5,602 nt of DNA. Source: Moraxellaceae bacterium (lineage in GTDB: Bacteria > Pseudomonadota > Gammaproteobacteria > Pseudomonadales > Moraxellaceae). The notes beneath the pieces were generated by a model that saw nothing but the letters and a program-made list of their open reading frames with translations, had not been told where the DNA came from and made no database searches. How positions within the stretch are numbered: the stretch's first letter is position 1; every line of letters starts with the position of its first letter. The translations under genes were made by a program, and so were the position numbers. Shown piece by piece: positions 1 through 5,602 of the stretch. The DNA is taken from NCBI GenBank assembly GCA_014378805.1, contig JACMMY010000015.1, positions 1 through 5,602 on the forward strand. Reading direction: 5' to 3'.

Positions 1-1
1 C

Positions 2-955
2 GCCGAATATCGTATTGGTGCGGCACTGTATTTTGTTCTGTTACAGATTCCGACGAATTTGTACGCCATCTTACCGATTGGCGCGTTGATTGGTGCGGTT
101 GTTGGATTAGGTTCATTGGCGAGCAGTAGCGAGTTGGTGGTGATGCGAGCTTCGGGTGTGAGCGTTTGGCGCATCGTAGGTTGGGTGTTACGTCCTGCAT
201 TGATTTTTGGTTTGCTTGCGTTTGCACTGAGTCAATGGTTGATTCCACCAGCGAGCCAGTCCTCCGAACTCGTCCGTAGCGGCATGAAAAAAGATGTCGG
301 TTTACATGGTTATTGGCATAAAGAAGGCGAGGATTTTGCCTATATTTCATATGCCAATGACAAAGGACAGTTGGGCGCCGTAAAGGCATTCCAATTCGAC
401 GCAGACCAGCAACTTTTGTCGAGTTGGCAGAGTCCGTCAGGCTTATATCAAGATGATGGTCAACAAGGTGGTTTGGTGTGGATACTCGACAACGTGTCGA
501 ATGCCTATATTTTGCCGACTGGACAGAGTCAAGCTGTGCATGCAAAACACCAGCCGTGGCATGTGAATTTAAAGCCTAAGTTACTCTCAGCAGCCACCGC
601 TAATCCTGAGGATTTATCACCGAGCCAACTGTTTAAATATGTGCGCTTGTTATCGGTAGATCAAACGAACGTAACCGATGACTACAAACTGTCGTTCTGG
701 CAAAAGACGCTTGCACCTTTGGGATTGCTGTCATTGGTGGTTTTGGCGTGTGCTTTTGTTTTTGGCTCGTTGCGAAATCGGTCAATGGGTTTTCGCGTGG
801 TGATTGCACTATTGGTTGGCTTAGGTTTCCGCTATATTCAAGATTTTATTGGTTATGCGAGCTTGGTCGCGGGTGGTTGGATCGTGTTGTATGTGTTATT
901 ACCGATCGTCGTCGCGTTCCTATTAGGCTTACTGGCACTGCGCCGCGCACGCTAA
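2..955 (+). CDS. lptG: LPS export ABC transporter permease LptG (5' end outside window)
   Basis: Inner-membrane permease of the LptB2FG transporter, which extracts lipopolysaccharide from the inner membrane and passes it to the LptC-LptA bridge. The frame is open from base 2 with no start, so the gene is cut by the window edge. The 317 visible codons align from about residue 47 of the 360-residue E. coli protein, so roughly 46 N-terminal residues, including the first membrane helix, are missing. Visible in order are a hydrophobic stretch (visible residues ~7-40); the segment SSELVVMRASG, corresponding to the cytoplasmic coupling helix that contacts LptB; a second helix ending SQWLIPP; a periplasmic beta-rich domain (~75-205); and three C-terminal helices, with the conserved FGSLRNRSMGFRVV between the first two. 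The first in-frame TTG at 59 lies inside the conserved helix and is not the true start. lptF would be expected just upstream, outside the window. Confidence 0.95.
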   Translation, partial: AEYRIGAALYFVLLQIPTNLYAILPIGALIGAVVGLGSLASSSELVVMRASGVSVWRIVGWVLRPALIFGLLAFALSQWLIPPASQSSELVRSGMKKDVGLHGYWHKEGEDFAYISYANDKGQLGAVKAFQFDADQQLLSSWQSPSGLYQDDGQQGGLVWILDNVSNAYILPTGQSQAVHAKHQPWHVNLKPKLLSAATANPEDLSPSQLFKYVRLLSVDQTNVTDDYKLSFWQKTLAPLGLLSLVVLACAFVFGSLRNRSMGFRVVIALLVGLGFRYIQDFIGYASLVAGGWIVLYVLLPIVVAFLLGLLALRRAR

Positions 956-973
956 CCAGCGTTTAGCGTGCGC
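945..973. terminator. Perfect stem-loop over the lptG stop, between convergent genes
   Basis: GCGCACGCTAA (945-955) is the exact reverse complement of TTAGCGTGCGC (963-973), with a 7-base loop. The left arm contains the last codons and the TAA stop of lptG. The 992 stop of the opposing methyltransferase lies 19 bases beyond the right arm. Neither strand has a T tract after the stem, so it is not a classical intrinsic terminator. It may instead protect the 3' ends of the two convergent transcripts or cause pausing. The repeat is seen directly; its role is inferred. Confidence 0.5.
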
Positions 974-991
974 ATACTGTGGTATAGAAGG

Positions 992-1591
992 CTAGTCTTT
1001 CTGTGCCATGGTAATGGTGTACGTTTTACCTTGCTTCAACTTATCGGAATTACCAAACACTTCTTTAAACGTCCGCTGCATAAATTCACGCAAGCCGTTG
1101 ATGGTTACAACATAAAAACGTCCGCCCGAATTCATTGCATTATATGCATCAAGTAAATACAAATAGTGTTGCTCTTTGCTGGCTTTGGCGGGCAAATTTG
1201 ACATGACTAAGTCGAAGCGTCTTGCTGAGTCTACGTGACGAAAGCCGTTCGATAGTTGGACTTCAGTATTTGCCAGTTTATTGTCGAAACAATTTTTTTT
1301 GGCGTATTCAATCGCTACAAAATCCTTATCAATCAACAAGTGCTGACCTTCTGGGCATTCGCGCGCAGCGGTCATGCCAAGTACACCATAGCCGCAACCC
1401 AGATCAATCGATGAGTCTGCTTTACGAAACTCCATATGATCGAGCAGCATGAGTGAGCCGTCATCGAGTTTCTCAGGTGAAAACAATCCCCACGTTGAGG
1501 TGAACTGCATAGTTTTGCCGAGTACGGGCTCTTCAAAGCGTAAATCTTGGCGCCAGCGTGTGTGGAGAGCGTTGAGTTCTTGACGATTCAT
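992..1591 (-). CDS. RsmC-like class I SAM-dependent methyltransferase, single domain
   Basis: 199-residue Rossmann-fold methyltransferase of the MTS (small-domain) type, related to the catalytic half of RsmC, which methylates 16S rRNA G1207. SAM-binding motif I is DLGCGYG (residues 63-69). D88 in LLIDKD is the acidic residue at the end of strand 2 that usually contacts the SAM ribose. The pre-motif segment TSTWGLFSPEKLDDGS (31-46) matches the family's usual 'G-F-S...LD-GS' signature. Motif IV reads SNLPAK (131-136) rather than the NPPF/NPPI of true rRNA and DNA amine methyltransferases. RsmC of E. coli has an extra N-terminal domain (~340 residues); this protein is the short form, so the rRNA target is uncertain. 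The ATG at 1589-1591 has only a weak GGA about 11 bases upstream. It is convergent with lptG and downstream of the broken small gene on the same strand. The enzyme class is secure; the substrate is not. Confidence 0.85.
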   Translation of the reverse strand: MNRQELNALHTRWRQDLRFEEPVLGKTMQFTSTWGLFSPEKLDDGSLMLLDHMEFRKADSSIDLGCGYGVLGMTAARECPEGQHLLIDKDFVAIEYAKKNCFDNKLANTEVQLSNGFRHVDSARRFDLVMSNLPAKASKEQHYLYLLDAYNAMNSGGRFYVVTINGLREFMQRTFKEVFGNSDKLKQGKTYTITMAQKD

Positions 1592-1669
1592 GACGTTGGA
1601 TTTCCGTTATGGCAAAAGCAGATGTTGATTTGGTCGATATGATAAACGATTTGAACGGGAATTAGAGTA

Positions 1670-2039
1670 TTAGGCTCTGGTTGCCTTGTAGTTACCCGCA
1701 TAAACAATGGCTGGATATGCTTCGGTCTCTGCATAAAATGCAGTTGCATCATCTTTTATGACCAAAAAACCACCGCCTCCATTGCTCGTTTTATCTTTAG
1801 CCTCTTTCCAAGTCATTGATGTGATTGGATAGTAAGGACCCAGAAAAAGACAATCATCAATTTCTAGAAGATAAAGTGCTATTGCCTTCGAATTTTTGAT
1901 CAAAAATAATCTGTATGCAATGGCATATACGACTTCTTAAGTTAGATGGTCTTTTAGTCGCTTCGTGTATGAAACGTGCTCTGAATGCTTTATTGACAAA
2001 ACGCGCCGCGAATATCTTGATAATTTCTTTATTGTTCAA
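1670..2039 (-). pseudogene. Uncharacterised ~120-residue protein gene, apparently frameshifted
   Basis: I do not recognise this family. Two overlapping minus-strand frames read as one protein if joined near 1892-1900. The upstream frame begins at TTG 2037-2039, preceded by TAGGA at an ideal 6-base spacing (2046-2050), and contains FVNKAFRARFIHEATKRP and then RICHCIQIIFDQ before hitting a TGA at 1857-1859. The downstream frame carries NSKAIALYLLEIDDCLFLG, a glycine-rich stretch (SNGGGGFLVIKDD) and AFYAETEAYPAIVYAG, ending at TAA 1670-1672. The downstream frame is open up to a stop at 1937-1939 but has only a TTG at 1901-1903 and no ribosome site. Removing one A from the five-A run (minus strand; plus-strand T run 1893-1897) would join ...IIFDQ to NSKAIALY.... 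This could be a real mutation, a sequencing error or, less likely, a programmed shift. The product looks small and soluble. There is no visible membrane segment or signal peptide. Confidence 0.55.
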
Positions 2040-2058
2040 ATTTTTTCCTAACAAGCAT

Positions 2059-2099
2059 AAAAAAACCGTGCCAAATCATCCAGACTTTGCACGGTTTTT
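2059..2099. terminator. Bidirectional intrinsic terminator
   Basis: AAAAACCGTGC (2061-2071) pairs exactly with GCACGGTTTTT (2089-2099) around a 17-base loop. On the plus strand the stem runs into TTTTTCTTTT; on the minus strand it runs into seven Ts (complement of 2059-2065), so it should work in both directions. It most plausibly ends the exodeoxyribonuclease III transcript, about 200 bases after that gene's stop. It sits only ~20 bases before the apparent start of the small broken gene on the same strand. Confidence 0.8.
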
Positions 2100-2302
2100 C
2101 TTTTGCGCTCTGGGTATGGGCACTTCAGTCATGTGCTAACACATCTGACGGTGTCATTTTTATAACCACGGTATGCATCTCCCCCTTATTGGCGATCCCT
2201 ACCGATTTTCCTATGCTACATATGGATAATCTGACTTTTAGAACGTGGATAGAAGTCGTCAATATCGTCTTTTGTTGTAAGAAATTACTGACAAAATCTA
2301 TC

Positions 2303-3106
2303 TTATACTGTGATTTGATAGTCAATAATCACAGGTGAATGATCGCTAAATCGCGTATCTCGATAAATAAATACATTTTTTATCTGATCTATCCAATCAG
2401 GTGAGGCAATTTGATAATCGATCCGCCAACCGACATTTTTTGCCCATGCTTGTCCGCGATTCGACCACCATGAGTATTCCTCAGCGTTTTTGTTCAATTC
2501 ACGGAAGGTGTCAATGTAACCGAGCGTGAACACATCATCCATCCACGCGCGTTCATGCGGCAAGCAACCTGAATTGCCGATATTGCCTTTCCAATTTTTT
2601 AGATCAATGTCTTTGTGGGTAATATTTACATCGCTACAGAAAATCACAGAGCGATTTTCATCACGCCATGTTTTAAAAATGGGCAGCATGTTGTGGATAA
2701 ATTCGTCTTTGCGCGCTTGGGCGAGTTCCGAGCTAGATCCTGAAGGAATATAGACCGAAGCGACATCAAATGTTTTACCATTCACTTCAAAGGTCGCAAT
2801 GGTGCAACGACCTTCTGTGTCGCACAGGTCAAAACCTAAACCGTCAGTGACTTTGGTGAATGGAAAGCGACTATAGATTGCTGTGCCTGCATAACCTGCT
2901 TTTTCGGCAGGAAATAAATGGGTGTGCCACAGCGCAGGTTTATGGTGATCTAACCACTGATGTTCTTGTAAGCGGGTTTCTTGCAGGCAAATGATGTCAA
3001 TATCTGAGGCATCGAGCCATTCAATGAATCCTTTACTTGCGGCTGACCGTAAACCGTTGGCATTCAGTGAAACGATGCGGATTAAACCTGTTTCCTTTGC
3101 TATCAT
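2303..3106 (-). CDS. xthA: Exodeoxyribonuclease III / AP endonuclease (ExoA/Xth family)
   Basis: Mg2+-dependent class II AP endonuclease and 3'-phosphodiesterase/3'-5' exonuclease of the exonuclease-endonuclease-phosphatase fold. It cuts 5' of abasic sites in base-excision repair and cleans blocked 3' ends. At 267 residues it is the usual size, with all active-site motifs present: SLNANGLRSA (N15, N17), LQETR (metal ligand E43), VYIPSG (Y119), SDVNITH (D159, N161), NRGQAWAKNVGWRIDY (D230) and FSDHSPV (D255-H256). The YSWWSNRGQAWAKNVGWRIDY region and the SDVNITH spelling resemble the Neisseria/Acinetobacter ExoA type more than E. coli XthA. The start is ATG 3104-3106, with GAGGA six bases upstream. 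It diverges from pyrE, an arrangement I recall from Acinetobacter relatives. Its transcript probably ends at the hairpin near 2059-2099. Confidence 0.94.
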   Translation of the reverse strand: MIAKETGLIRIVSLNANGLRSAASKGFIEWLDASDIDIICLQETRLQEHQWLDHHKPALWHTHLFPAEKAGYAGTAIYSRFPFTKVTDGLGFDLCDTEGRCTIATFEVNGKTFDVASVYIPSGSSSELAQARKDEFIHNMLPIFKTWRDENRSVIFCSDVNITHKDIDLKNWKGNIGNSGCLPHERAWMDDVFTLGYIDTFRELNKNAEEYSWWSNRGQAWAKNVGWRIDYQIASPDWIDQIKNVFIYRDTRFSDHSPVIIDYQITV

Positions 3107-3132
3107 TGCGTATCCTCAACCGTATTTAGTAA

Positions 3133-3160
3133 TTGCTTCTTACATTGCTTTCTATATTAT
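3133..3160 (+). promoter_or_regulatory. Candidate sigma70 promoter for pyrE
   Basis: TTGCTT (3133-3138) and TATTAT (3155-3160) are separated by 16 bases, which would start transcription near 3167 and give a leader of about 50 bases. Both boxes depart from consensus. The same 109-base region must also hold the exodeoxyribonuclease III promoter on the other strand, so the two may overlap. Confidence 0.4.
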
Positions 3161-3169
3161 TTAGCCAGC

Positions 3170-3186
3170 CGCATTTTTTGAATGCG
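3170..3186 (+). promoter_or_regulatory. Short hairpin in the pyrE leader
   Basis: CGCATT (3170-3175) pairs with AATGCG (3181-3186) across a 5-base loop, between the candidate promoter and the pyrE ribosome site. There is no T tract, so it is not an attenuator of the enterobacterial pyrE type. It could be an operator half-site pair or an RNA-stability element. The inverted repeat is visible; any function is a guess. Confidence 0.25.
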
Positions 3187-3215
3187 TTACACGCTCATCC
3201 AAATTGGAGAATATC

Positions 3216-3938
3216 ATGTCGTCATCTCAACCTGCGCCGCAAAAATTTACTGTACATGGGCTGATTGAGTTGGCACTGCAACGTGGGGTGCTTAAATTTG
3301 GTGAGTTTACCCTAAAGTCAGGTCGAATTAGTCCCTACTTTTTTAACGCAGGTTTGCTGAATGACGGCGAAGCGTTGTCATTGCTTGCCAGCGGTTACGC
3401 GCAAAAAATGATGGCTAGCGAAGACGTCGGCGTGTTGTTTGGCCCAGCGTACAAAGGGATTCCATTGGTTGCGGCGACTGCAAGTGCACTGTGGCATGAG
3501 CATGGCGTGAATGTGCCTTGGGCGTTTAACCGCAAAGAAGTCAAAGATCACGGCGAAGGTGGTTTACTCGTCGGCGCACCCGTGTCGGGTCAGCGTGTGT
3601 GGATTGTGGATGACGTGATTACTGCGGGTACAGCAATTCGTGAAGTGATGACGGTGTTGAAACAAGCGGGTGCAAAAGTTGCGGGCGTGCTGGTTGCGCT
3701 GGATCGTCAAGAGCGCGGTCAAGGTCCGCTGTCCGCGATTCAAGAAATCGAACAGCAATATGGCATTCCAGTGCAAGCGTTGATGACGATGACGGATCTG
3801 ATGAATTATTTGAAAAAAGAAAACCGCACTGAAGATTTGGCGCGTATGCAGAGCTATCGCGCTGAGTTTGGCATTGTTGATCCTGCGCATGGCGGTGATC
3901 CGTTGCAACGTGGGTTGTTTGATGAAGTGGCGTTTTAA
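3216..3938 (+). CDS. pyrE: Orotate phosphoribosyltransferase
   Basis: Transfers phosphoribose from PRPP to orotate to make OMP, the fifth step of de novo pyrimidine synthesis, in the cytoplasm as a dimer. Visible family features are LKFGEFTLKSGRISPYFFNAG (residues ~26-46), FGPAYKGIP (75-83), the flexible catalytic loop RKEVKDHGEGG (106-116, with K107, K110 and H112), and the PRPP-binding motif VWIVDDVITAGTAIRE (128-143). ATG 3216 is chosen because GGAGA (3206-3210) lies five bases upstream; a TTG at 3204 in the same frame overlaps that ribosome site and is rejected. The product is 240 residues against ~213-216 for E. coli and Acinetobacter. The family's usual end is matched at YRAEFGI (214-220), and 20 further residues follow. 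It is transcribed alone: divergent from exodeoxyribonuclease III upstream, with a strong terminator downstream. Confidence 0.96.
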   Translation: MSSSQPAPQKFTVHGLIELALQRGVLKFGEFTLKSGRISPYFFNAGLLNDGEALSLLASGYAQKMMASEDVGVLFGPAYKGIPLVAATASALWHEHGVNVPWAFNRKEVKDHGEGGLLVGAPVSGQRVWIVDDVITAGTAIREVMTVLKQAGAKVAGVLVALDRQERGQGPLSAIQEIEQQYGIPVQALMTMTDLMNYLKKENRTEDLARMQSYRAEFGIVDPAHGGDPLQRGLFDEVAF

Positions 3939-3948
3939 AGAGAAGCCG

Positions 3949-3984
3949 AAGGCTCCTCTCTTTTCTAAGAGAGGAGCCTTTTTT
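3949..3984 (+). terminator. Strong intrinsic terminator of pyrE
   Basis: AAGGCTCCTCTCTT (3949-3962) pairs perfectly with AAGAGAGGAGCCTT (3967-3980) around the four-base loop TTCT, and runs into six Ts (3979-3984). It starts about ten bases after the pyrE stop. On the minus strand the stem is not followed by a T run, so it would serve the converging 378-residue gene only weakly. Confidence 0.92.
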
Positions 3985-4007
3985 GAAATGAAACAAAATA
4001 AATGTTG

Positions 4008-5144
4008 TTAGTGAGGGATTACTTTTATTGGATCAATCTTAGACATCGAAATGACGTTGGTCATTACCAAGTGAGCCGCGAGCTCGGGAGAAAAATGATC
4101 TTTTTCTGCAATAAGTAACTCTTGTGCTACATACGCAATAAATAATCCCCAAATCGCTGGACCTTGTCCAAGTTGGTTTATTAGCATAGTACTAATTTTT
4201 GACCAGTGCTTTTGGAGAGTTTCTAATGGTTGCTCTGTCGGAGTATAGCCTTGAGTCTCTGCAATAATGCCATAATCCTCATGTCCAACTTTAGATGCAC
4301 TTATTTTGGCTAAATGATGGATGTCAATGCTAGGGTTATGTCCAGTTACTTTTAATCCATCTGCAAGAATTGAGTATATTGATGGGTTTTTTGGGTCAAG
4401 TCTAAACAGTAAGTCATCGAAAACCACAGCAAAATAATAGGTATCATTATTTGTTGTTTGAACCGTTGTGAATATTTGAGCTTCAGCAAGCCCCTCTTGC
4501 ACCATGTACTGCTGCCTTAGACCAGCTTGTGTAGCAAATCCAGACAAAGCGCCAAGCGCTGAAAATAATGTGTAAAAATCGACTTCCTGATCATGTTTGA
4601 TGTAAGTCGCAAGTAAAAAAGTTTTCAGTTCTTCTTTAAATATGTCAACGACTGTTGGTGACTTGGAGTTATTTTTTTTAATATAAGGTTTGCTTCGAAG
4701 AAAAATATTTTCAATAAAGTCATCAAATTGCGCTCTACTAGACAATGCCGAAGGGTGGATTTTTAAATGCCCTTGCTGGTAAATAATCGCGAATACTGAC
4801 CTACCTTCTACTTTATGCATACGCATGTCTTGGATGGTTGGGTAGGGGATGGTGACTAGGCGAGTGCTAAATGCATTCACTGGTGCGATAATACTGTCCA
4901 AGGTTAATCGAATCGAATTTGGTGATAATTTTAATTTGACCATGGCATATGAAAACCAAAGAGCCATTCCTGTCAATGTAATCCAAGCTATGAATAGCAG
5001 GCCTAAAGCGAGTGAACTGAAATTGTTATATAGGCAGTAGGTAACAAGTGGAATTATGCCCACTACACTCCACATAAATATGAGAAAGTTTTTTCCATCT
5101 TTGGGTGCATACGGATAAATTTTTTCTTCCATGAGTGCTGTCAT
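4008..5144 (-). CDS. Uncharacterised two-helix membrane protein with large C-terminal cytoplasmic domain
   Basis: 378 residues, family not recognised by name. The N-terminus has two hydrophobic helices close together (about residues 20-38 and 44-66) with a short hairpin between them, so both ends probably face the cytoplasm. Residues ~70-155 alternate short strands (KLKLSPNSIRLT, FAIIYQQGHLKIHPSAL) and then a helix (FDDFIENIFLRS), the pattern of a bacterial PH-like domain attached to a helix hairpin. A lysine/asparagine linker (155-163) leads to a soluble domain (~165-372) with LFSALGALSGFATQ, TYYFAVVFDDLLF, VGHEDYGI and a final helical part ending SMSKIDP. I vaguely recall this last module in uncharacterised gammaproteobacterial proteins but cannot name it. 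The start is ATG 5142-5144, with GAGGA six bases upstream; M5 is a poorer alternative. It is AT-rich compared with pyrE, transcribed alone and divergent from gshB. No catalytic motif is visible. Confidence 0.8.
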   Translation of the reverse strand: MTALMEEKIYPYAPKDGKNFLIFMWSVVGIIPLVTYCLYNNFSSLALGLLFIAWITLTGMALWFSYAMVKLKLSPNSIRLTLDSIIAPVNAFSTRLVTIPYPTIQDMRMHKVEGRSVFAIIYQQGHLKIHPSALSSRAQFDDFIENIFLRSKPYIKKNNSKSPTVVDIFKEELKTFLLATYIKHDQEVDFYTLFSALGALSGFATQAGLRQQYMVQEGLAEAQIFTTVQTTNNDTYYFAVVFDDLLFRLDPKNPSIYSILADGLKVTGHNPSIDIHHLAKISASKVGHEDYGIIAETQGYTPTEQPLETLQKHWSKISTMLINQLGQGPAIWGLFIAYVAQELLIAEKDHFSPELAAHLVMTNVISMSKIDPIKVIPH

Positions 5145-5225
5145 TAATTATCCTCGATTGTTTTATTAGAAATTTTTCTTGTGATGTTGTAGAGCTTTAG
5201 ACTTGAATTTTCATTAATCTAGCCA

Positions 5226-5235
5226 ATTATATAAT
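5226..5235. promoter_or_regulatory. Palindromic -10 element in the divergent promoter region of gshB
   Basis: ATTATATAAT is its own reverse complement, so it presents a perfect TATAAT to both strands: 5230-5235 on plus for gshB, and the complement of 5226-5231 on minus for the 378-residue gene. No good -35 box sits 16-18 bases upstream on either side; TTGAAT at 5203-5208 is 21 bases from the plus -10. The whole 5145-5281 region is AT-rich. Use of the element by either gene is inferred. Confidence 0.35.
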
Positions 5236-5281
5236 CGATAGGTAGTTATTTTCTATATTCTTTTAAAATAAGGTCAATATC

Positions 5282-5602
5282 ATGCGTGTTCTCGTTGTCA
5301 TGGATCCGATTGAAAATATCAACATCAAGAAAGACACGACTCTCGCGATGATGTGGGCGGCGAAGCGTCGCGGGCATACGTTGGGTTATGTGCTGCAAAG
5401 TGATTTATTTATTAATAATGGCAAAGCGTTTGGGTTGGTGAAGCCGCTCGATGTTTTTGAGAACACCAAAGACTTCTACAAACTTGGCGAAACCGTGCGT
5501 GAATCGCTGGTGAGTTACGACGTGATTTTGATGCGTAAAGATCCGCCGTTTGATATGAATTTCGTTTATACGACGTATATTTTGGAGCAGGCCGAGCGTG
5601 AA
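5282..5602 (+). CDS. gshB: Glutathione synthetase (3' end outside window)
   Basis: ATP-grasp ligase that joins gamma-glutamylcysteine and glycine to form glutathione, in the cytoplasm. Only the first 107 codons of about 315 are present. They cover the N-terminal domain, including the family-defining VMDPIENINIKKDTT (residues 6-20), AKRRGH (27-32) and VILMRKDPPFD (81-91) followed by VYTTYILEQAE, all closely matching E. coli GshB. The ATP-grasp domain lies beyond the window. The start is ATG 5282-5284, with AAGG (5270-5273) eight bases upstream. The frame is open to the last base, with no sign of damage. Confidence 0.95.
   Translation, partial: MRVLVVMDPIENINIKKDTTLAMMWAAKRRGHTLGYVLQSDLFINNGKAFGLVKPLDVFENTKDFYKLGETVRESLVSYDVILMRKDPPFDMNFVYTTYILEQAERE

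Noticed and set aside
59..61. TTG as the start of LptG
   Set aside because: Conserved LptG sequence continues in frame upstream to base 2, so the gene is simply cut by the window edge.
1993..2024. Perfect TTGACA followed by GATAAT on the plus strand
   Set aside because: The spacer is 20 bases, there is no credible plus-strand gene downstream, and the site lies inside the coding part of the small minus-strand gene.
1915..2139. Plus-strand 74-codon frame opposite the small broken gene
   Set aside because: It reads through the two-way terminator and lies antisense to the better-supported minus-strand frames.
2125..2325. Minus-strand 66-codon frame after exodeoxyribonuclease III
   Set aside because: It begins with a TTG inside the exonuclease gene in another frame, has no ribosome site, and its composition does not look like a conserved protein.
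2087..2338. Plus-strand 83-codon frame across the terminator and the exonuclease 3' end
   Set aside because: It overlaps the terminator arm and the end of a certain gene, and its cysteine/phenylalanine-rich translation has no recognisable domain.
3204..3215. Upstream TTG start for pyrE giving four extra residues
   Set aside because: The TTG overlaps the GGAGA that forms the ribosome site for ATG 3216, so the ATG is the better start.
3564..3996. Long minus-strand frames opposite pyrE
   Set aside because: They are antisense shadows of a well-conserved gene, rich in His/Gln/Arg as expected from complementing its codons.
1..5602. CRISPR array, insertion sequence, tRNA or att-type repeats
   Set aside because: I saw no regularly spaced direct repeats, no transposase-like frames with flanking inverted repeats and no tRNA cloverleaf signatures on either strand.

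Overview
The window holds seven genes or gene remnants and looks like ordinary chromosome from a gammaproteobacterium. The LptG, PyrE, ExoA and GshB sequences, and the divergent exodeoxyribonuclease III/pyrE pair, fit Pseudomonadales and most likely Moraxellaceae (Acinetobacter relatives). That placement is from remembered family resemblance, not a search. Core genes are moderately GC-rich, while the two uncharacterised genes are visibly more AT-rich.

Layout, left to right. (1) lptG, + strand, runs in from the left edge without its first ~46 codons and ends at 955. It converges on (2) a single-domain RsmC-like methyltransferase, - strand, 992-1591. A perfect 11-bp inverted repeat covering the lptG stop lies between them. 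(3) Upstream of the methyltransferase on the same strand is a small uncharacterised gene, 1670-2039, which appears broken by one frameshift in a short A run. (4) A symmetric, two-way intrinsic terminator (2059-2099) separates it from exodeoxyribonuclease III (2303-3106, -). The roughly 200 bases between that terminator and the exonuclease stop contain no convincing gene. (5) pyrE (3216-3938, +) diverges from the exonuclease across a 109-base promoter region, carries an unusual 20-residue C-terminal tail, and ends in a strong intrinsic terminator. (6) A 378-residue two-helix membrane protein (4008-5144, -) has a possible PH-like segment and an uncharacterised C-terminal domain. (7) gshB (5282 to the right edge, +) diverges from it across a 137-base AT-rich region with a palindromic -10-like element.

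The recognised genes are housekeeping: LPS export (lptG), base-excision repair (exonuclease III), pyrimidine synthesis (pyrE) and glutathione synthesis (gshB). They do not form one pathway. I see no mobile element, CRISPR array, tRNA or rRNA. No new multi-gene system is evident. The points most worth a second look are the frameshifted small gene and its odd position just after a terminator, the methyltransferase with an altered substrate motif, the PyrE tail, and the domain make-up of the 378-residue membrane protein.
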